A DNA stretch of 64,000 nucleotides from Polytrichum commune (lineage: Eukaryota > Streptophyta > Polytrichopsida > Polytrichales > Polytrichaceae). Below, piece by piece: positions 11,904 through 24,059 of the stretch. The stretch lies in contig OX485803.1 of NCBI GenBank assembly GCA_950295325.1, forward strand, positions 53,705,554 to 53,769,553. Reading direction: 5' to 3'. Each line of letters begins with the position of its first letter. Within the stretch, counting starts at the first letter, position 1. A program made the position numbers and the translations under genes. The notes below the pieces were generated by a model. It was not told where the DNA came from. It was given only the letters and a program-made list of their open reading frames with translations, and ran no database searches.

Positions 11904-12247
11904 CCCCGGGCTAGATCACATCTTCATTCGGTTGGGCCCCTCCCCTCCCACGCCTCCTTCACTACCCGGTCTTCCTGTGTGGGAACTCTTCCTTGTTGGG
12001 AACCAATGTGATAATGCCCGGTCAAAATTACAAATATTCAAGTTGACATCACTTTCATTATTCCCAAGTTAACTGAAGGAGTTCCTTCACATGCGAAAGG
12101 AGCTTAATGGCTTAAGTGACCGGGTATTGTCACACTGGTTCCCAACGGAGAGAAGTTCCCACGCAGGTGCGGACAAGATGACCGGGCAGTGAAAGAGGCA
12201 TGGGAAGGGCAGGGCCCGGCCGAATGAAGATGTGATCTAGCCCGGGG
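11904..12247. mobile_element. Non-autonomous element with ~125 bp inverted repeats
   Basis: The left arm starts CCCCGGGCTAGATCACATCT and the right arm is its near-exact inverse ending at 12247. The arms match over roughly 125 bp at about 85 percent, including the internal TTGGGAACCA(A/G)TGTGA block, around a ~90 bp unmatched centre. Flanking bases are similar on both sides (ATCACGAGTATG before, ATCACAAGTGTAG after) and may be a diverged 9-12 bp target duplication. Long inverted repeats with such duplications suggest a Mutator-like MITE; this is inference. Confidence 0.75.
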
Positions 12248-13664
12248 CTTATCACAAGTGTAGGTCAAAAAGAATACCCATTAAAAAAGTAATATCACAG
12301 TAATTTGGTTACTGCAAAAAGCATTATGCAATCATATGAATTACTTGATGATTTTATTTCTCTACATGCAATTTTCTTTTCCTTTTTCTTTCTGATCAAA
12401 CTCAAACTGCAGAAATGCAAAATTGCTCAACTGGTCGGGAATGGGTCGGCCTACCTTACATGCTTTGCTTCAATTTGCGAGGTTCGTCAGCATTGCCAAT
12501 TCCGCCTGCATTTTGTACTCTTTTTTTGAGCACTTTTTGCTGAGCAATGTTACTTACAGCGGTCGCAAGAAAATCGCAGCAGGTGGGAGGAAGTGGGCAA
12601 TGATCGAGCTTGGCAGGAAACACAGGAAGGAAGGGTGGGATTTTGGTTTAGCCTTTTGTGCCGTAAGTTTGTAGTATTACCATAGCCGACTTGGGACAAC
12701 AACTATTTAGATGAAAGGCTACACGAAATATCATATCTTATTTAGTGTCACTTACAATTTGGGTTTACGCAGTGCTTTTTTTTTTATTAAAAAAAAAACT
12801 AAACTATTGGTGTAATTTTCTACCAAGTAAAGTTGTTAATGTTGTATGATGTCCGAACTACTAGTTTCACATTTGATGGTAAACTATGAGGTTCACAGTA
12901 AATAGATATAGCATTGCATAATTCCACATAGTAAGTGACGTTGTGGTTATTTATCCCTCGGACGTCATATTGGTTAGGCTCAACTAAGTTGGAATCCCAT
13001 TTGGAAACTACACCGAGTAGTCAAATACAGTGTGGAGCGGTTCTCAATGAGTATTGAGCAAGACAAATAGAATTTGGTGACACAAAATAAAATAGTTTTT
13101 CGTTGTAGTAACTCTACTACGACCTCCTAGTCCCTCGGGGGTTATACAGTCCTTGGCCGGTCTTGTCCAAAACTTCGCCGACAATTGGTCTGAGATGACC
13201 CTTAACTACCGGATGATAGTGGAAAGGTACCCAAACTGAATGGAGTGGTTGGCGGTTTGATTCCCGGCCGCGAAATCGTCTCTCTACTTGGTGGAAAACT
13301 AACTAGGTGGTCAAACACCTCATGTGTTCCAAAAAAAAAAACTTTGTTGACAACGGTAAATTCTAATTTTTCTTCACTTAAACTACCGGCACATGAAAGT
13401 CGGTTGTAAGTGTGTACATGGATCCAATCCATAAACAAATAAATACATAATAATCAATTAGGTATCAAGCCAGGTTAGTACTTGCAACTGACTCCCCAAC
13501 TTTTAGTCGGCTTCCGGTCATGCGGCCTCCCCTACTTATAGGTTTTGTTTGAGCCGAAAAAACAACAAAGTTGGCCTACTACAAATACGATCTTACAATT
13601 TTACTACGTTGTCTGCTAATCGTGTAGTTTTTTGTGTCCAATTGTCGCATATGTATCCCTATGA
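12248..13664. other. Non-coding AT-rich sequence
   Basis: No gene supported. Open frames at 12305-12674 have no recognisable domain. Homopolymer A/T tracts occur at about 12777 and 13330. Confidence 0.4.
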
Positions 13665-14112
13665 GGGCCACTTTACATTGAGCCACTTTAGCTTGAGGGC
13701 CCTTGACCCGTGATATATAAGTTTTGGGTTTGGTTGAGAAGCCGGAGACCGTCCAAGTTTGCTTTACACTAGACCTTGAAGGTTTGAGTGACCAGAGAAG
13801 TCCGAGCGGATGAATAATCTATGTGGCGTCTTGCACAACAACAAGTGGATAATGTTTTGATGGTTTATCATATATTACATTACGTCCGTCAAAAAGAGGT
13901 GGGTTGAACACAAAACCAAGGGCTCTGATGGGGACCTACATCTTCACATATGTTGCGGTCACTCAACATGGTCCCCTTTCACTTTACACTAAGCTTAAGG
14001 GCCCATGAATTGCAAAATTTGGATTTATGTTTACCAATGTACAGCCTTTGGATCATTTTCTAGGGTCTTTAGATTTCATGCTCATGGCTCTTGGTATGTG
14101 TATAAGTGGCCC
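13665..14112. mobile_element. MITE related to family A
   Basis: The left end is GGGCCACTTTACATTGAGCC and the right end, read in reverse, is GGGCCACTTATACACATACC followed by an AGAGCCATGA block, matching the family A terminus. The interior contains a CCCTTGACCCGTGATATA block also seen inverted at the right end of 22256-22681. Flanking triplets are TGA and TCA, so the three-base duplication is imperfect. No open frame. Confidence 0.6.
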
Positions 14113-15472
14113 TCAATATGATATTGCATCTTGAACGTCATCCTTGTTTCTAAACTAATTACATGAGTTTAGACCAATGTTGGACTGATATTGTCTTTTC
14201 TTTGTAACCCATTCATGTATCTAGGATGAGGATTTTTTTCAAATAATTTGCTCCAATAGGGTATGGACAATCAAAGATAGTTTTGAGGATCGTCATTCAA
14301 GTCTAATATATACAATGCAAGGACTTTCGTACATACAAGTAAAAATGCCTTAGTATCAATGTGGTTAATAGCGGTATTGACCCCAACTAGTAACTGGGGC
14401 ATGTAAATATTCTCTTGCCAAATATCACTATTTGGCCGGTATAATAAAATGAAACAAAATGACACCCACATATAGGTTCTTCGATAGCATTATTGATGTT
14501 GATTGTTGATACCATGCATTCACCTATATATCGGTCTACCATTGGTTTATACCCACTTCTAAAGTGCACAAACCATCATGAAGGAAAACAAAACAATTGG
14601 AATCCTCACTCATAAGTCATTAGGAATTATTGCACATGAATCAAGCTCTCAACCATTGAGTGAAACTTTTAGTATTTGAAAGCACACCTACTACACACAC
14701 TTTTTAGATGTCAACAACCGTAGAGGTTTGCACATTGACATCTTTCGGTTCTTCTTTATTAGATTGAAGAATCTTCTGTATAATTCTTTTAACTGGACCG
14801 GTAATTTTTCTGGAGTCTTGAATTGAACCATTTATTTCTCAAACTCAACTGGTTCATCTGTAACTAACTTACAGCAACTATTGTGTGTTAGTGTCATGGC
14901 ATGCTCGATGTCACTGTGGTAACGTTTTCTAACGACACTTTCTCAACAATCACTTTGCAAGTACTGGTATCCCAGCTCACTGTTAGTTCATCCACTACCC
15001 TAAACCCTACCTATTCCACGAGGTTGCTGATGTGTTACTGAAACAAAAGTTTATTGTGTTTTGCGTCATAACATTTTGTCTGAAACATTATCATGGATGA
15101 TTGAAATTTGAGTAGAAAAACTACTTAGTAAGTGATCACAATTGCAACATTGCAAACCTATAACGCCCCAAATGTTTTACAAGGAATGAACCCCCCCCCC
15201 CAAATGTTAGGTTTACATTTAGTGATGGTGAAACTACACAGGCAGCTCACAATTAGTGTTGAGCAAGACGCATAGGATTGGTGACATCAACTACATTATT
15301 TAGTGTGTAGCGGTCGGTCGGTTGGTTCTCCCCATTCATTGCCGTATCGATTGCAAACAACCGAGGAAATTAACACGTCATTTTGTAATTCATTTCCTTC
15401 AATAAGTTCTCAATTTATGCGTTTGAGAGTCACGGAGTCCTGAGGAGAACTCTCACACACTCTCTCACTCAA
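14113..15472. other. Non-coding; family C fragment near 14800-14875
   Basis: The only recognisable element is a short reverse fragment of dispersed family C (CAACTGGTTCATCTGTAACT at about 14848). Minus-strand frames at 14271-14569 overlap each other and have no family resemblance. Confidence 0.4.
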
Positions 15473-16043
15473 GGCTGGTTTACACCACGGACCATGAAGT
15501 CGGACTATGGAAGATGGCCCTTTCTCACGGTCCGACTTCCATGGTCCGATTTCTTTAAAAAAATTCTCAATTTCACAAAACCTTTGGGCCCCTCACTAGG
15601 TGTAAACCGAATGTGGACCAAGAAGGAATGACCACGCACCAAAAAAACTGAACATGATGAATTTTTTGTAGTGTACACCCAAAAAAGGTAGTTTTGAGAA
15701 GGAAACAGAAATCAAGTTCGACCATTACCTTGTCTTCTCTTGTCTTCATCTTCTCTTCCCCCATTAAAAAAATATTCATTACAACAACATTTCGATGCCA
15801 TGTGCCCCTGCCTCTATCCTACTAGAGTAGCTCTTTTGCCTCTCCCACCGCAAAACCCGTTGGACCATGTCAGTGGATACTATAGACCCTTAAAATAGGT
15901 CTTCTGGGAACCTCGAACTCCATGGTCACTCTGACATTTCCGTCCTTGGTGTAAACCACAGTGGTCCCATGACGAATTCAACAACCAATCACGAATGTTA
16001 CAAGGCCTTGGGACGACTTCATGGTCCATGGTGTAAACAACCC
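15473..16043. mobile_element. MITE with TTTACACCA(C/T)GGACCATG ends
   Basis: The left terminus reads GGCTGGTTTACACCACGGAC and the right terminus, inverted, reads GGGTTGTTTACACCATGGAC; both continue into CATGAAGTCG. The terminal motif also recurs inside (about 15598 and, inverted, about 15935), so there are several subterminal copies. A strong 18 bp hairpin (CGGACCATGAAGTCGGAC and its inverse with one bulge) sits at 15491-15551. The core GG-TTTACACC resembles the other families with TAA duplications, but the flanks do not show a clean triplet. Confidence 0.6.
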
Positions 16044-16289
16044 CTCACTCACTCGAGTGTCCGGAATGCTCTTGAGTGAAATGGGCGCCGGAGGGGGGGG
16101 GGGGGGTCAATTTAGCTCTGACCTACGCCACTAGCCATGCAGGCAGCTACAACTACTACGGAATAAGAAGAAGAGGAAGAGTCTTCAGGGGGTGGAGTCA
16201 AGTCCAAGGGAGGGGGAGAGAGTTAGGGCAGAATCCAATGAGGCTTCATCATGAGCATGGGAAACACACACACACACACACACTGTCTG

Positions 16290-16540
16290 GGGAGAACTGT
16301 CAGTTAGTTGCACATGAACCGCTTGAGTTTAAGGATAAATATTTAACCTCCGCTTGAAGTTCGAGACTTGAGGAGAATTGCCAATCGTTTTAGAAGAATT
16401 TGTAGAATATATCTCAAATGAATGAACGGAGCAAAAACGGAAGATGATGTCAACATGTAACTGGCTGGATTTAGAATCACCAGCTAGGATCTAGACCGGC
16501 TGTATCTACCCAAAAACTTCCTTCCCGGGCACTGATGGGA
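16290..16540 (+). mobile_element. Dispersed repeat family C, direct copy
   Basis: It shares with 28356-28620 the sequence order GGGGAGAAC, GTTAGTTGCACATGAACCG, TTGAAGTT, AAGATGATGTCAACATGTAA and a terminal CAAAAACTTCC block. The copies diverge mainly in the middle. No coding sequence. Confidence 0.6.
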
Positions 16541-16576
16541 AACCCCTGTGTCGCATTGCCAGCCCTAGCATTTTAG

Positions 16577-16996
16577 AGTAGAGGCGCCTAAAACTGACCG
16601 GCGGGGGTGAAACAACCCGTACATTGGTTCCTTGGAGGCGAGGGTTTAGGCGTCCAACAAGGAATGAGTGTATGGGTTGGTTCGCCCAAATCTAGACAAC
16701 CACTCAAGAGACTCTGCGCCAACTCTGGAGAAGTATAAGGCGGTGCCGAAGAATTCCCAATCCAAATTTTTCCTTAATTTGAAATTACTAGGAATTTTTT
16801 GAAGCCAAAAGTTGGTTTGAACATATTACATCCATGTCTACAATCTGTCATAATTATTGGTTTTAGCGGCTCGTTCCTTTTCACTTTAGCGCTCAAAACC
16901 AAGAGATGTGTCATGGTATTATTGATTCTGACATGGAAAATTTCTGGTACCCTATAGATTACTGATGGGGTCTTGATCGAGAATAGACGCCTCTAC
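16577..16996 (-). mobile_element. MITE family B, copy 3 (inverse orientation)
   Basis: The ends are AGTAGAGGCGCC (left) and GACGCCTCTAC (right). The interior is the reverse complement of copy 1, with GGAGAAGTATAAGGCGGTGC, a CATGTGTCATGG-like block and 'GATGGGGTCTTGATCG'. About 420 bp. Confidence 0.75.
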
Positions 16997-17149
16997 CATT
17001 AGCTATACTTTGTTATAAGGTGCCATGGGTAAAGTAGTGGCTGAATAGTATTCCCTACTAGGTCGGTATTTTTATCACATGGAGTACGGTGTTATGTTCC
17101 CGCTCCGTGTATCCAACCCAGATGAGAGGGCTAGGGATTTCATGGTGTC

Positions 17150-18140
17150 CAATGAACGGGGGAGAACCAACCGCTAGTTAAAGATAAACCGGTTGCCTTT
17201 GAGAAAGAATCGGTTGAAGTTCAAGACTTCCTTTGGGGGCCATTCACGGTTAGGGTACTACTTTTGGCCGTCTAACGGAAAACGAACTTTTTTGGATAAC
17301 TTCACATGCTTGGTATGCTTAGATTTGTATTGTGAAGCATATTTTGGATCATACCTGCATTTCATACTCCATATCGAGTACACTGACAAAGTTAATTTAG
17401 AAGGAATAGGGTCATCTAAGATATCCTTTTGATTCCTTAAAGGACATTCAGGAGTGCTGTCTTAATTGTTCACCTTAGGATCAAGGAATGAAAAGGACAA
17501 CAAGAATCAATCGAAACAATCCCAAATTTTTTCCTCACACTCATCGTTCAAGTGTGTACCAATAGAACCAAATATGTATTGAATAGCAATTGCCCAACTT
17601 TACATGTGGCACCAAACATGTCCAAATATACATATACTCACGGCCACACGTAAAAGGAACGTCTAGTATTAGAATTGGACAAAAAAAATTATATGAATGG
17701 ACACATGACACTTTTACCAAGGTACCAAGATACATAACAGGAAATAATTGACCAGCAATGCACACCTAAATAGCAAAAAAATGCCACTGATGTGGCCTAG
17801 GGTTTAGGGTTTAGGGTGATTACTAAATAATAATAAAAATATTTCTTGATAAAGCTTATGAACTATCTACTTATTTATGTAAAATTTATTGATCAAATAA
17901 TAGTAAATCATGATAGAAACCAAGATTAATGCGACAAAGTCCTTAAGTCCTTTGTCCCAAAAGTAGTACCCTGATCGTGAATGGCCCCTTTGGGAAAATC
18001 ACCGACCATTTTTAGAGAAATTTAGAGAACATACCCCAATTTCATAAAGAATGGCCGGAAGATGTCAACATGCAACCGGTGGTCTTGGAAACCACTAGGA
18101 TCTCAATCGATTATGCTCAAAAATCTTCCCCCGTGAACTC
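17150..18140 (+). mobile_element. Interrupted family C copy; short telomere-like run inside
   Basis: A family C left part (about 17150-17240, GGGGGAGAACCAACCG then GTTGAAGTTCAAGACTTC) and a right part (about 17985-18130, GATGTCAACATGCAACCGG then CTCAAAAATCTTCC) are separated by ~750 bp, consistent with an insertion splitting one copy. The interrupting DNA has no clear terminal repeats. It contains two to three units of the plant telomere motif TTTAGGG at about 17799-17817. Confidence 0.45.
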
Positions 18141-18320
18141 ATCCATTGCGAGCGTGGAAAACGTATTCTCCGAATGTTGTATTCTCAGTAATATGACATT
18201 TTGGCTTCCAAGGTCATATTATCAAGAAAGTGGCTTACTTCTATCTAAAATGTCATTTTGTGTACATAATGAAGATACATAAGTATCAAAGAACATGTGT
18301 GTTGAAGAAATATGCTCACA

Positions 18321-18383
18321 ACGTTCCCCAACGTTCCTTTGATGTTCCCCAATGTTCCTTTGACGTTCACAATGCTTACAATG
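18321..18383 (+). repeat. 21 bp minisatellite, about 2.5 copies
   Basis: Units ACGTTCCCCAACGTTCCTTT(G) and ATGTTCCCCAATGTTCCTTT(G) follow one another, then a partial third unit. Each unit is itself a near-repeat of a ~10 bp GTTCC motif. Confidence 0.7.
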
Positions 18384-19516
18384 TTCCCTTAGGTCCCTTG
18401 GCATGTTCCAGAGTATTGATCACATGTGAACCTTAAGTATAAACATGGATGCCACTACGAATGCATGTTAACGATCTCTATTATTCGACAAACTTGACCT
18501 AAAAATTGTTGTATTGTGAGCGTTGTAGTCGTAGCATGAAGGTAAATTAACACTGGAAAGTCTGGTGGACGGGAAATTTACAAATATTGTCAAGGTATTG
18601 TATAATCGAGTGTCGTAATATATGGAGGCTAGACCATACTTATATCCGGATTCTACGCAAGAATCAACATTTCCAACCTCTACAATAGTAGGTTTTGTGA
18701 ACATGTACTCATACCTTGGTAGTTGCATCCATTCTTGTATGAGGTAATTGGCCAATGCCATAACTTAATTAGCGAGTAGTCCTTGTTTGGTTTGGAGTCT
18801 TGTTGATGTTTGTGAAGATCACGGAGTCAACGAGAGCTTGCTTAAACATTAGGTTTTGCATAGAAGAAACGGTGACAAACATGACATGTGACTACTACTA
18901 TACATGTCCAAAATTGCCTACATCATGTGCTACTAACAACCTTGCAAATCTATCACAATGCTACACTAACATGTGAATCAGTGTGGGCCACAATATTCAT
19001 CATCGACCACATTGATCATTTTGCAAACAATGAGTGACAGTTAGAGAGGGTGTTACATAACACTCAATGCTACATGATAAGTCAAAAAGACCACTCTAAT
19101 TAACATGGCACATCAACACATGGTGATAGTTGCACATTTATGAGTTTATGTCCTAGAATCCTCCGTTCCGACCCCACCAAATGGCGCCTAGGAGCTAAAG
19201 AATGTTATGCATGTCATTCCAAAATCATGGAATTTATATATAGTTCTTAAATGTGGAGATGCTTTTGAATTGCAAGTGGTTACTCAAGCCAACCAAATGG
19301 AGGAAAAATAACCACACAAAGGAAAAGAAAAAGAAAAAGAAAAAGAAAAATGCACGGCATCCTCACAAAATTTTAGAGTTCTTCATATCCATGCCATATG
19401 TGCATTGTACCTCGGGCCGTACTATGGCATAAAAGAGTACTTCCCTTTGAAAAAAAGAACAAGCTTACCAAAAGATGTGGTTGTTTAAATATACACGGAG
19501 AATGTGCACATACACT
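18384..19516. other. Non-coding; (AAAAAG)n tract
   Basis: No gene seen. A purine AAAAAG repeat lies at about 19319-19350. Confidence 0.4.
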
Positions 19517-19644
19517 AGTAGAAATGTGGTACCCGCATGAAACGATCATCTAATGTACGAAAATGACAAGAATGACACCTCCATCTCTCATTCTAGTCAT
19601 TTCGTATTAGATGGTCATGTGATGCAGGTATCACGATTCTACTA
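19517..19644. mobile_element. Foldback mini-MITE, 128 bp
   Basis: The sequence folds on itself: TAGTAGAAATGTGGTACCCG at the left pairs with the inverse of GGTATCACGATTCTACTA at the right, and the pairing continues through a CATCTAAT(G/A)TACGAAAATGA block nearly to the centre. Arms are ~55 bp with scattered mismatches. It has no coding capacity. Such foldbacks can be small MITEs or hairpin RNA sources. Confidence 0.65.
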
Positions 19645-19849
19645 CATTGTTTATGGTATCAAGTGTCATGCACATTATTTGCAAAGGGCGTAAACAAGAT
19701 GCCTAGAGGTCTCAAAGTGTCACATTCGTTAATTGCCAATACAATTTCATTCATCAACATCAGTATCTTTCTACATTGAAAAATTATCTACATTATGACA
19801 TTCAACGTAGATCATTGGTATACTTTTGAGATGATATATTTGCGCTTTA

Positions 19850-19980
19850 GTATGCAAGGGTTAGATATTAGTGAGCATACTAAATGCCAAGTGTCATGTG
19901 TTTACATTCTAGCATGCAAAAGGAAGATATACTTGAGCATACTCATGTCAAATGTCATTTTGTATACATTTTAGTCAACT
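19850..19980 (+). repeat. Diverged tandem duplication, period about 66 bp
   Basis: Two units each contain TAG(T/C)ATGCAA, a GAGCATACT block and a GTCAT block, then TACATT. Confidence 0.5.
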
Positions 19981-20007
19981 TGTAGACCACTGTGTAACAT
20001 AGGCATA

Positions 20008-20521
20008 CATGCCTCCTAAAATATGGAAAATGCCAATATTATTATTTTTAGCTTGAATTCGGTGTCCAAAAATCTTCAAAATCGGCAATAGATAAGAAGT
20101 GGCAAATTGCCTCGAATTTAATCAATTTCCGTGACGTAAGTTGTACAAGTGTCAGTTGCTCGTTCTATTGGGCCCCAACACCATCATCGAAACCAGTCAG
20201 AACAGGAATTCCCATCACAACACGGCGCTGCTTGGCCTGAAAGATGCCCTCTAGCGTCAAGTTCATCATTGACTATCGAAAATCATCTTTTTCCCATTTC
20301 AGAATGTTAAAATCCAACTCAACAATTGTTGTGTTGGCAAAAGCATTTGCCAATCCATCGCAGAACATTCACAGTGTCATAACAAAGAACACCTCCAATT
20401 AATGACACGTCTGCGTAGCGTTTCCGGAAAAAACATTCACTTCTTATTTTTGGCGTCCAAGAAACCTTATATTATCTAAATGTGGTGTCTAAAAATAGAA
20501 TGTAACATTTTAGGAGGCATG
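20008..20521. mobile_element. TIR element with CATGCCTCCTAAAAT ends
   Basis: The left end CATGCCTCCTAAAATATG is inverted at the right end (ACATTTTAGGAGGCATG). Just inside, both ends carry a TTTTTA-type block and a 'GGTGTC(C/T)' block, extending the imperfect repeat. The flanks share GGCATA on both sides, a possible 6 bp target duplication. About 514 bp, no open frame; class undetermined. Confidence 0.55.
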
Positions 20522-20899
20522 GCATACACCCTCATAACCATATTGAACATACTCATGCCAAGATGCTAGTAAGTGCACTTGAACACCTAGTGGCATGAGG
20601 TGACATTAACAATGAAGTTGTTGATAATCAAACTTGTAACCTAACATACACCTCAAAATAAGGTAAGTGACACTGTTACGGACATGACACTAAATACCAT
20701 AAATGGCGTAGTGTACCTCTTTCTTGTCAAAGAGTGCTTCGTACAAGTGGATATTTGATGGCGGGTGGACCTTCCATGACCAACTTTGCATTGAACTTAA
20801 CTCTTAGAGCTAGATGACACCCAATAGATCGTTAAAGATCCTCCTAATGAATAATAATTAAAATAATTAAAAACACTTGTTACGAAGGTTTGTGCCTAA

Positions 20900-21406
20900 G
20901 GGCCACTTAACACACGAGCCGAGAGCCGTGACCATGAAATTGTGAGAGCCCAAAGAAAGTGTCCAAAGGTTGTCCCAAGACACCTCCAATATCATGTAGT
21001 GTGGTCACGGACCCTCAAGTGTAGTGTGAAGCCATATGTGACCGGGCCCTCAACCAAATGCTATTTCAATGAATTTCTTATTCGATGCGGGTCCTCATGC
21101 ATGATACAAATAGAATAAACCAACGGTTGTGAGCGTTCGGAGTGCCATGGTCTCCCGGTTTTGTGTTAGGCCTACTCCAAGAGGTGGTTTTTGAAAATAA
21201 TCCAAGGGTCTATGAAACATGATCCATTCAATGCCATGTAGGAATGAATCCATGTAGACTTTACATCCACCTTGCATTCACATACTCCATCGGTCCCTCA
21301 AGCGTAGTGTGAAGTAGCGAACTTGGACCGGCTCCACCTCTTCCACCAATGAGAGTGCTTGAAGCGCCCTGGTCACGGGCTCCCAGTCTCGTTTGTGAAG
21401 TGACCC
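20900..21406 (+). mobile_element. MITE family A, complete copy with TAA duplication
   Basis: The left terminus GGGCCACTTAACACACGAGC is preceded by TAA (20897-20899). The right terminus ends in GTTTGTGAAGTGACCC and is followed by TAA (21407-21409). Terminal inverted repeats extend ~35 bp with mismatches. The interior includes two GTAGTGTGAAG subterminal motifs. TAA duplication is the hallmark of PIF/Harbinger insertion. Length 507 bp; open frames across it are not conserved between copies and are not genes. Confidence 0.85.
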
Positions 21407-22255
21407 TAAGTTTTCTTTACGATCCGAATGGGGAGAGTCCACTTGGAGTTCACCGATTGGGCGTTTTGGCAACAAATTCCCGCGTTCCAAGGACCCCGAC
21501 CCCGGGGCCGGTGAAGAATTTCCATCACGGATTATCCAATAGACCTTACCTTACCAACCGGCTCCCTCCATGTGTCGAGAGCGGGTTGGACAGCCGGAAG
21601 ATCTCTAAACCCTAAACACGGAACGGGCCCAATACAAAGGGCCCGAGGCCCTTATATTAATTAAGCCCGAGACATTGTTCCGCCTCAATTGAAGGGTTCA
21701 CGTGAAATTGGGTGGTAGCACTAAGTTAAGAGTCCACCACTTTACTTGTTGACTCATACCTTCACGGCAACGACATGTTGTCGACGGAAATTGAATACTC
21801 TCAAATTTTGAAAGAATTTCAAAAAAATAAAAAAATAAAAAAATCATCAAGCATTTTGTATAATTCCGAAAATTGAACCGAAACCTACAAAATTGCATGT
21901 TTTCTTGGAATCGGTAACTCAAAATTGCATGTTGACTTCTTCACACGGGTCCCAAGTCCTTGATCCCAAAGTCACTTGAGGTCAATCTGTGCAATCTCAA
22001 CTCTCAAGAGCACGGAAGTTAGGGCTTACCACTTCACACATGTCCCGAGTCCCGAGTCCCGAGAATGACATGGATGGATGCTAGACCCTACATGTGCGTG
22101 TTAGTTACATCCAATTTTCAACAGAAGACCTGCAAATATTTTTGCATAAAATAATTTGTATGTGACTTTAATAACGATTAACTACACTTTAATGGTTTCT
22201 TGAGGCTCAAAAGTTGGGACTTGGGAACTTGGGACGACATGTCAACCGGTCCTAA
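21407..22255. other. Non-coding sequence
   Basis: No gene supported. The plus-strand open frame that begins inside the MITE and runs to 21615 has no conserved domain. CCCGAGT repeats occur near 22044. Confidence 0.4.
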
Positions 22256-22681
22256 GGGTTGCTTCACATGTAGACCAAGACCCATGACCATGAAAATTTG
22301 AAGGTCCTTGCCGAAATCATCCCAAGGGCCGTACCATGGCCAAAAAGGGGACCATGCTGAGGGACCACAACATATGTTCATGTTTGGGTCCTTACCATGG
22401 CAATGGAATATTTATAGAAGCCAATGGCACTTTAACAAAATTGCCATGATGTTTAGTTTTGCATTAGATTCACGTCTTTTTGATGGGCCTAACGCAATAT
22501 CCGAGTAGACCGTGAAACGTTATTTGCTTGTTATCGTTTGGGATGTCATGTAGATTTTTCATCCATTCAAATTTCTCTGATCCCTCATGCCTTCACAGTC
22601 TAGTGATAAAAATGAACTTGGACCGTCCTTGGCTTCTTGACCGATCAAATAAATTGTATATCACGGGTCAAATGTGGGCCC
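22256..22681. mobile_element. MITE related to family A (diverged ends)
   Basis: The left end GGGTTGCTTCACATGTAGAC is preceded by TAA and continues into a CCATGACCATGAAA block typical of family A. The right end, inverted, reads GGGCCCACATTTGACCCGTG, as in the interior of 13665-14112, and is followed by TTA. The two termini are only weakly similar, so this may be a composite or an old element. Confidence 0.5.
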
Positions 22682-23349
22682 TTAAGTACTAGTGTATAAA
22701 GCGGCCCGAAATGAGGCCACATGTAATACATAATCTATCATCTTAGGCTTGGTGTAAGACTTTACATGTATAGTAGAACATTTCAAGTGGAGGGCTTTCA
22801 AATCCGTAAGGACACTGAGGCCGAGGGTGAGAATCCGAGAAGTTAATGACATTGTATATCTTTTTGGCAAAAAAATTGCAATTTTACCATCTCAATATTT
22901 TAAAAAAAAACCGAATTATTATTCCAAAAGAGGGATTTCTTTATTCACCAATTTTGCAGATTTTTAAAAATAAATGAAAGCACCCAAAGTCAATATTAAA
23001 ATTATAGTATGGGTTGAATGTCATGTTCTATCCAAGTAACTCATGAATTCAAAATGTTCTTATGATGAAGATCGCCACTTTGGTTATAACAATCAAATGA
23101 ATAACTACACATTGTCAAGTAACCTTACACGTTCGAAAGCCCTCCACTCCGAGCACTCTACTACATAAAATAATGTTGGTTTTAGTTCTTCCTTAATTAC
23201 CCAATGCATTCCACATGATGTGTGTGACTCGACAATGCATGTCCCAATTGAACGGCCATATATGTTTGTAAGGTTGGAAGTGCCCACAACGAGGCCACAT
23301 ATCATATAATATGCATTACATAGAGTCGGCACTTCTCATTCGACCCTTG
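22682..23349. other. Non-coding AT-rich sequence
   Basis: No gene or clear element boundaries. The text CTAGTGTATAAAGCGGCCC near 22690 resembles the terminus of the element at 27501-28041, suggesting a further remnant. Confidence 0.35.
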
Positions 23350-23834
23350 ATGACCATTACACTTCAAGCACTCTCAATGGTGGAAAAGGTGGAGCGGGTC
23401 CAAGTTTGTTTCACACTACGTTTGAGGGACCAACGGAGAATTGAATGCAAGATGGATGTAAAGTCCACATGGATTCCTTCCTACTGTACATGGCATCAAA
23501 TGGATCATGTTTCATGGTCACTTGGACTATTTCCAAAAACCACCTCTTGGAGGTAGGTCTAACACAAAACCACCGGGAGACCACAACACTCTAAACGCTC
23601 ACTACCATTGATTTATTCTATTTTATCATGTGCGAGGGTCTGCATGAATAAAAATTCATTGAAATGGCATTTGACTGAGGGCCCGGTCACATATGAGTTC
23701 ACACGACACTTGAGAATCCATGACCACACCACACTACATGATTTTGGAGGTGTGTTGGGACGGCCTTTGGACACTTTCTTTTGGGCTCTCACAATGTCAT
23801 GGTCACGGCTCTTGGCTCGTGTGTGAAGTGGCCC
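23350..23834 (-). mobile_element. MITE family A, reverse copy, one end lost
   Basis: The sequence is the reverse complement of 30395-30895 from a GACCATTAC(A/G)CTTCAAGCAC block to the terminus GAGCCAAGAGCCGTGACC and GGGGCCACTTCACACACGAG. The end near 23350 lacks the outer inverted repeat. Open frames on both strands within it are by-products of the repeat. Confidence 0.7.
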
Positions 23835-24059
23835 CAAGTATAAGAGCGAGCAGTGTCAATGCAGAAACTTAATTACGGAATGATCCGTGCACTTGGAATT
23901 TGGAGAACTAGATTTGAGATCCAACAAGCACTTAATAACCCCCAAGTCGCCAAGTCCACACTTGAAGTTCAATTAAGCCGTGATTCAATTCTTACCTCGA
24001 TATATAGCGTCGTTTGTGCAATATGTGTGTGTGTGTGTGTTTGTGTGTAAGTTGTAAGG

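Noticed and set aside
17799-17817. TTTAGGG units as evidence of a telomere
   Set aside because: Only two to three units inside ordinary repeat-rich sequence; an interstitial trace, not a chromosome end.
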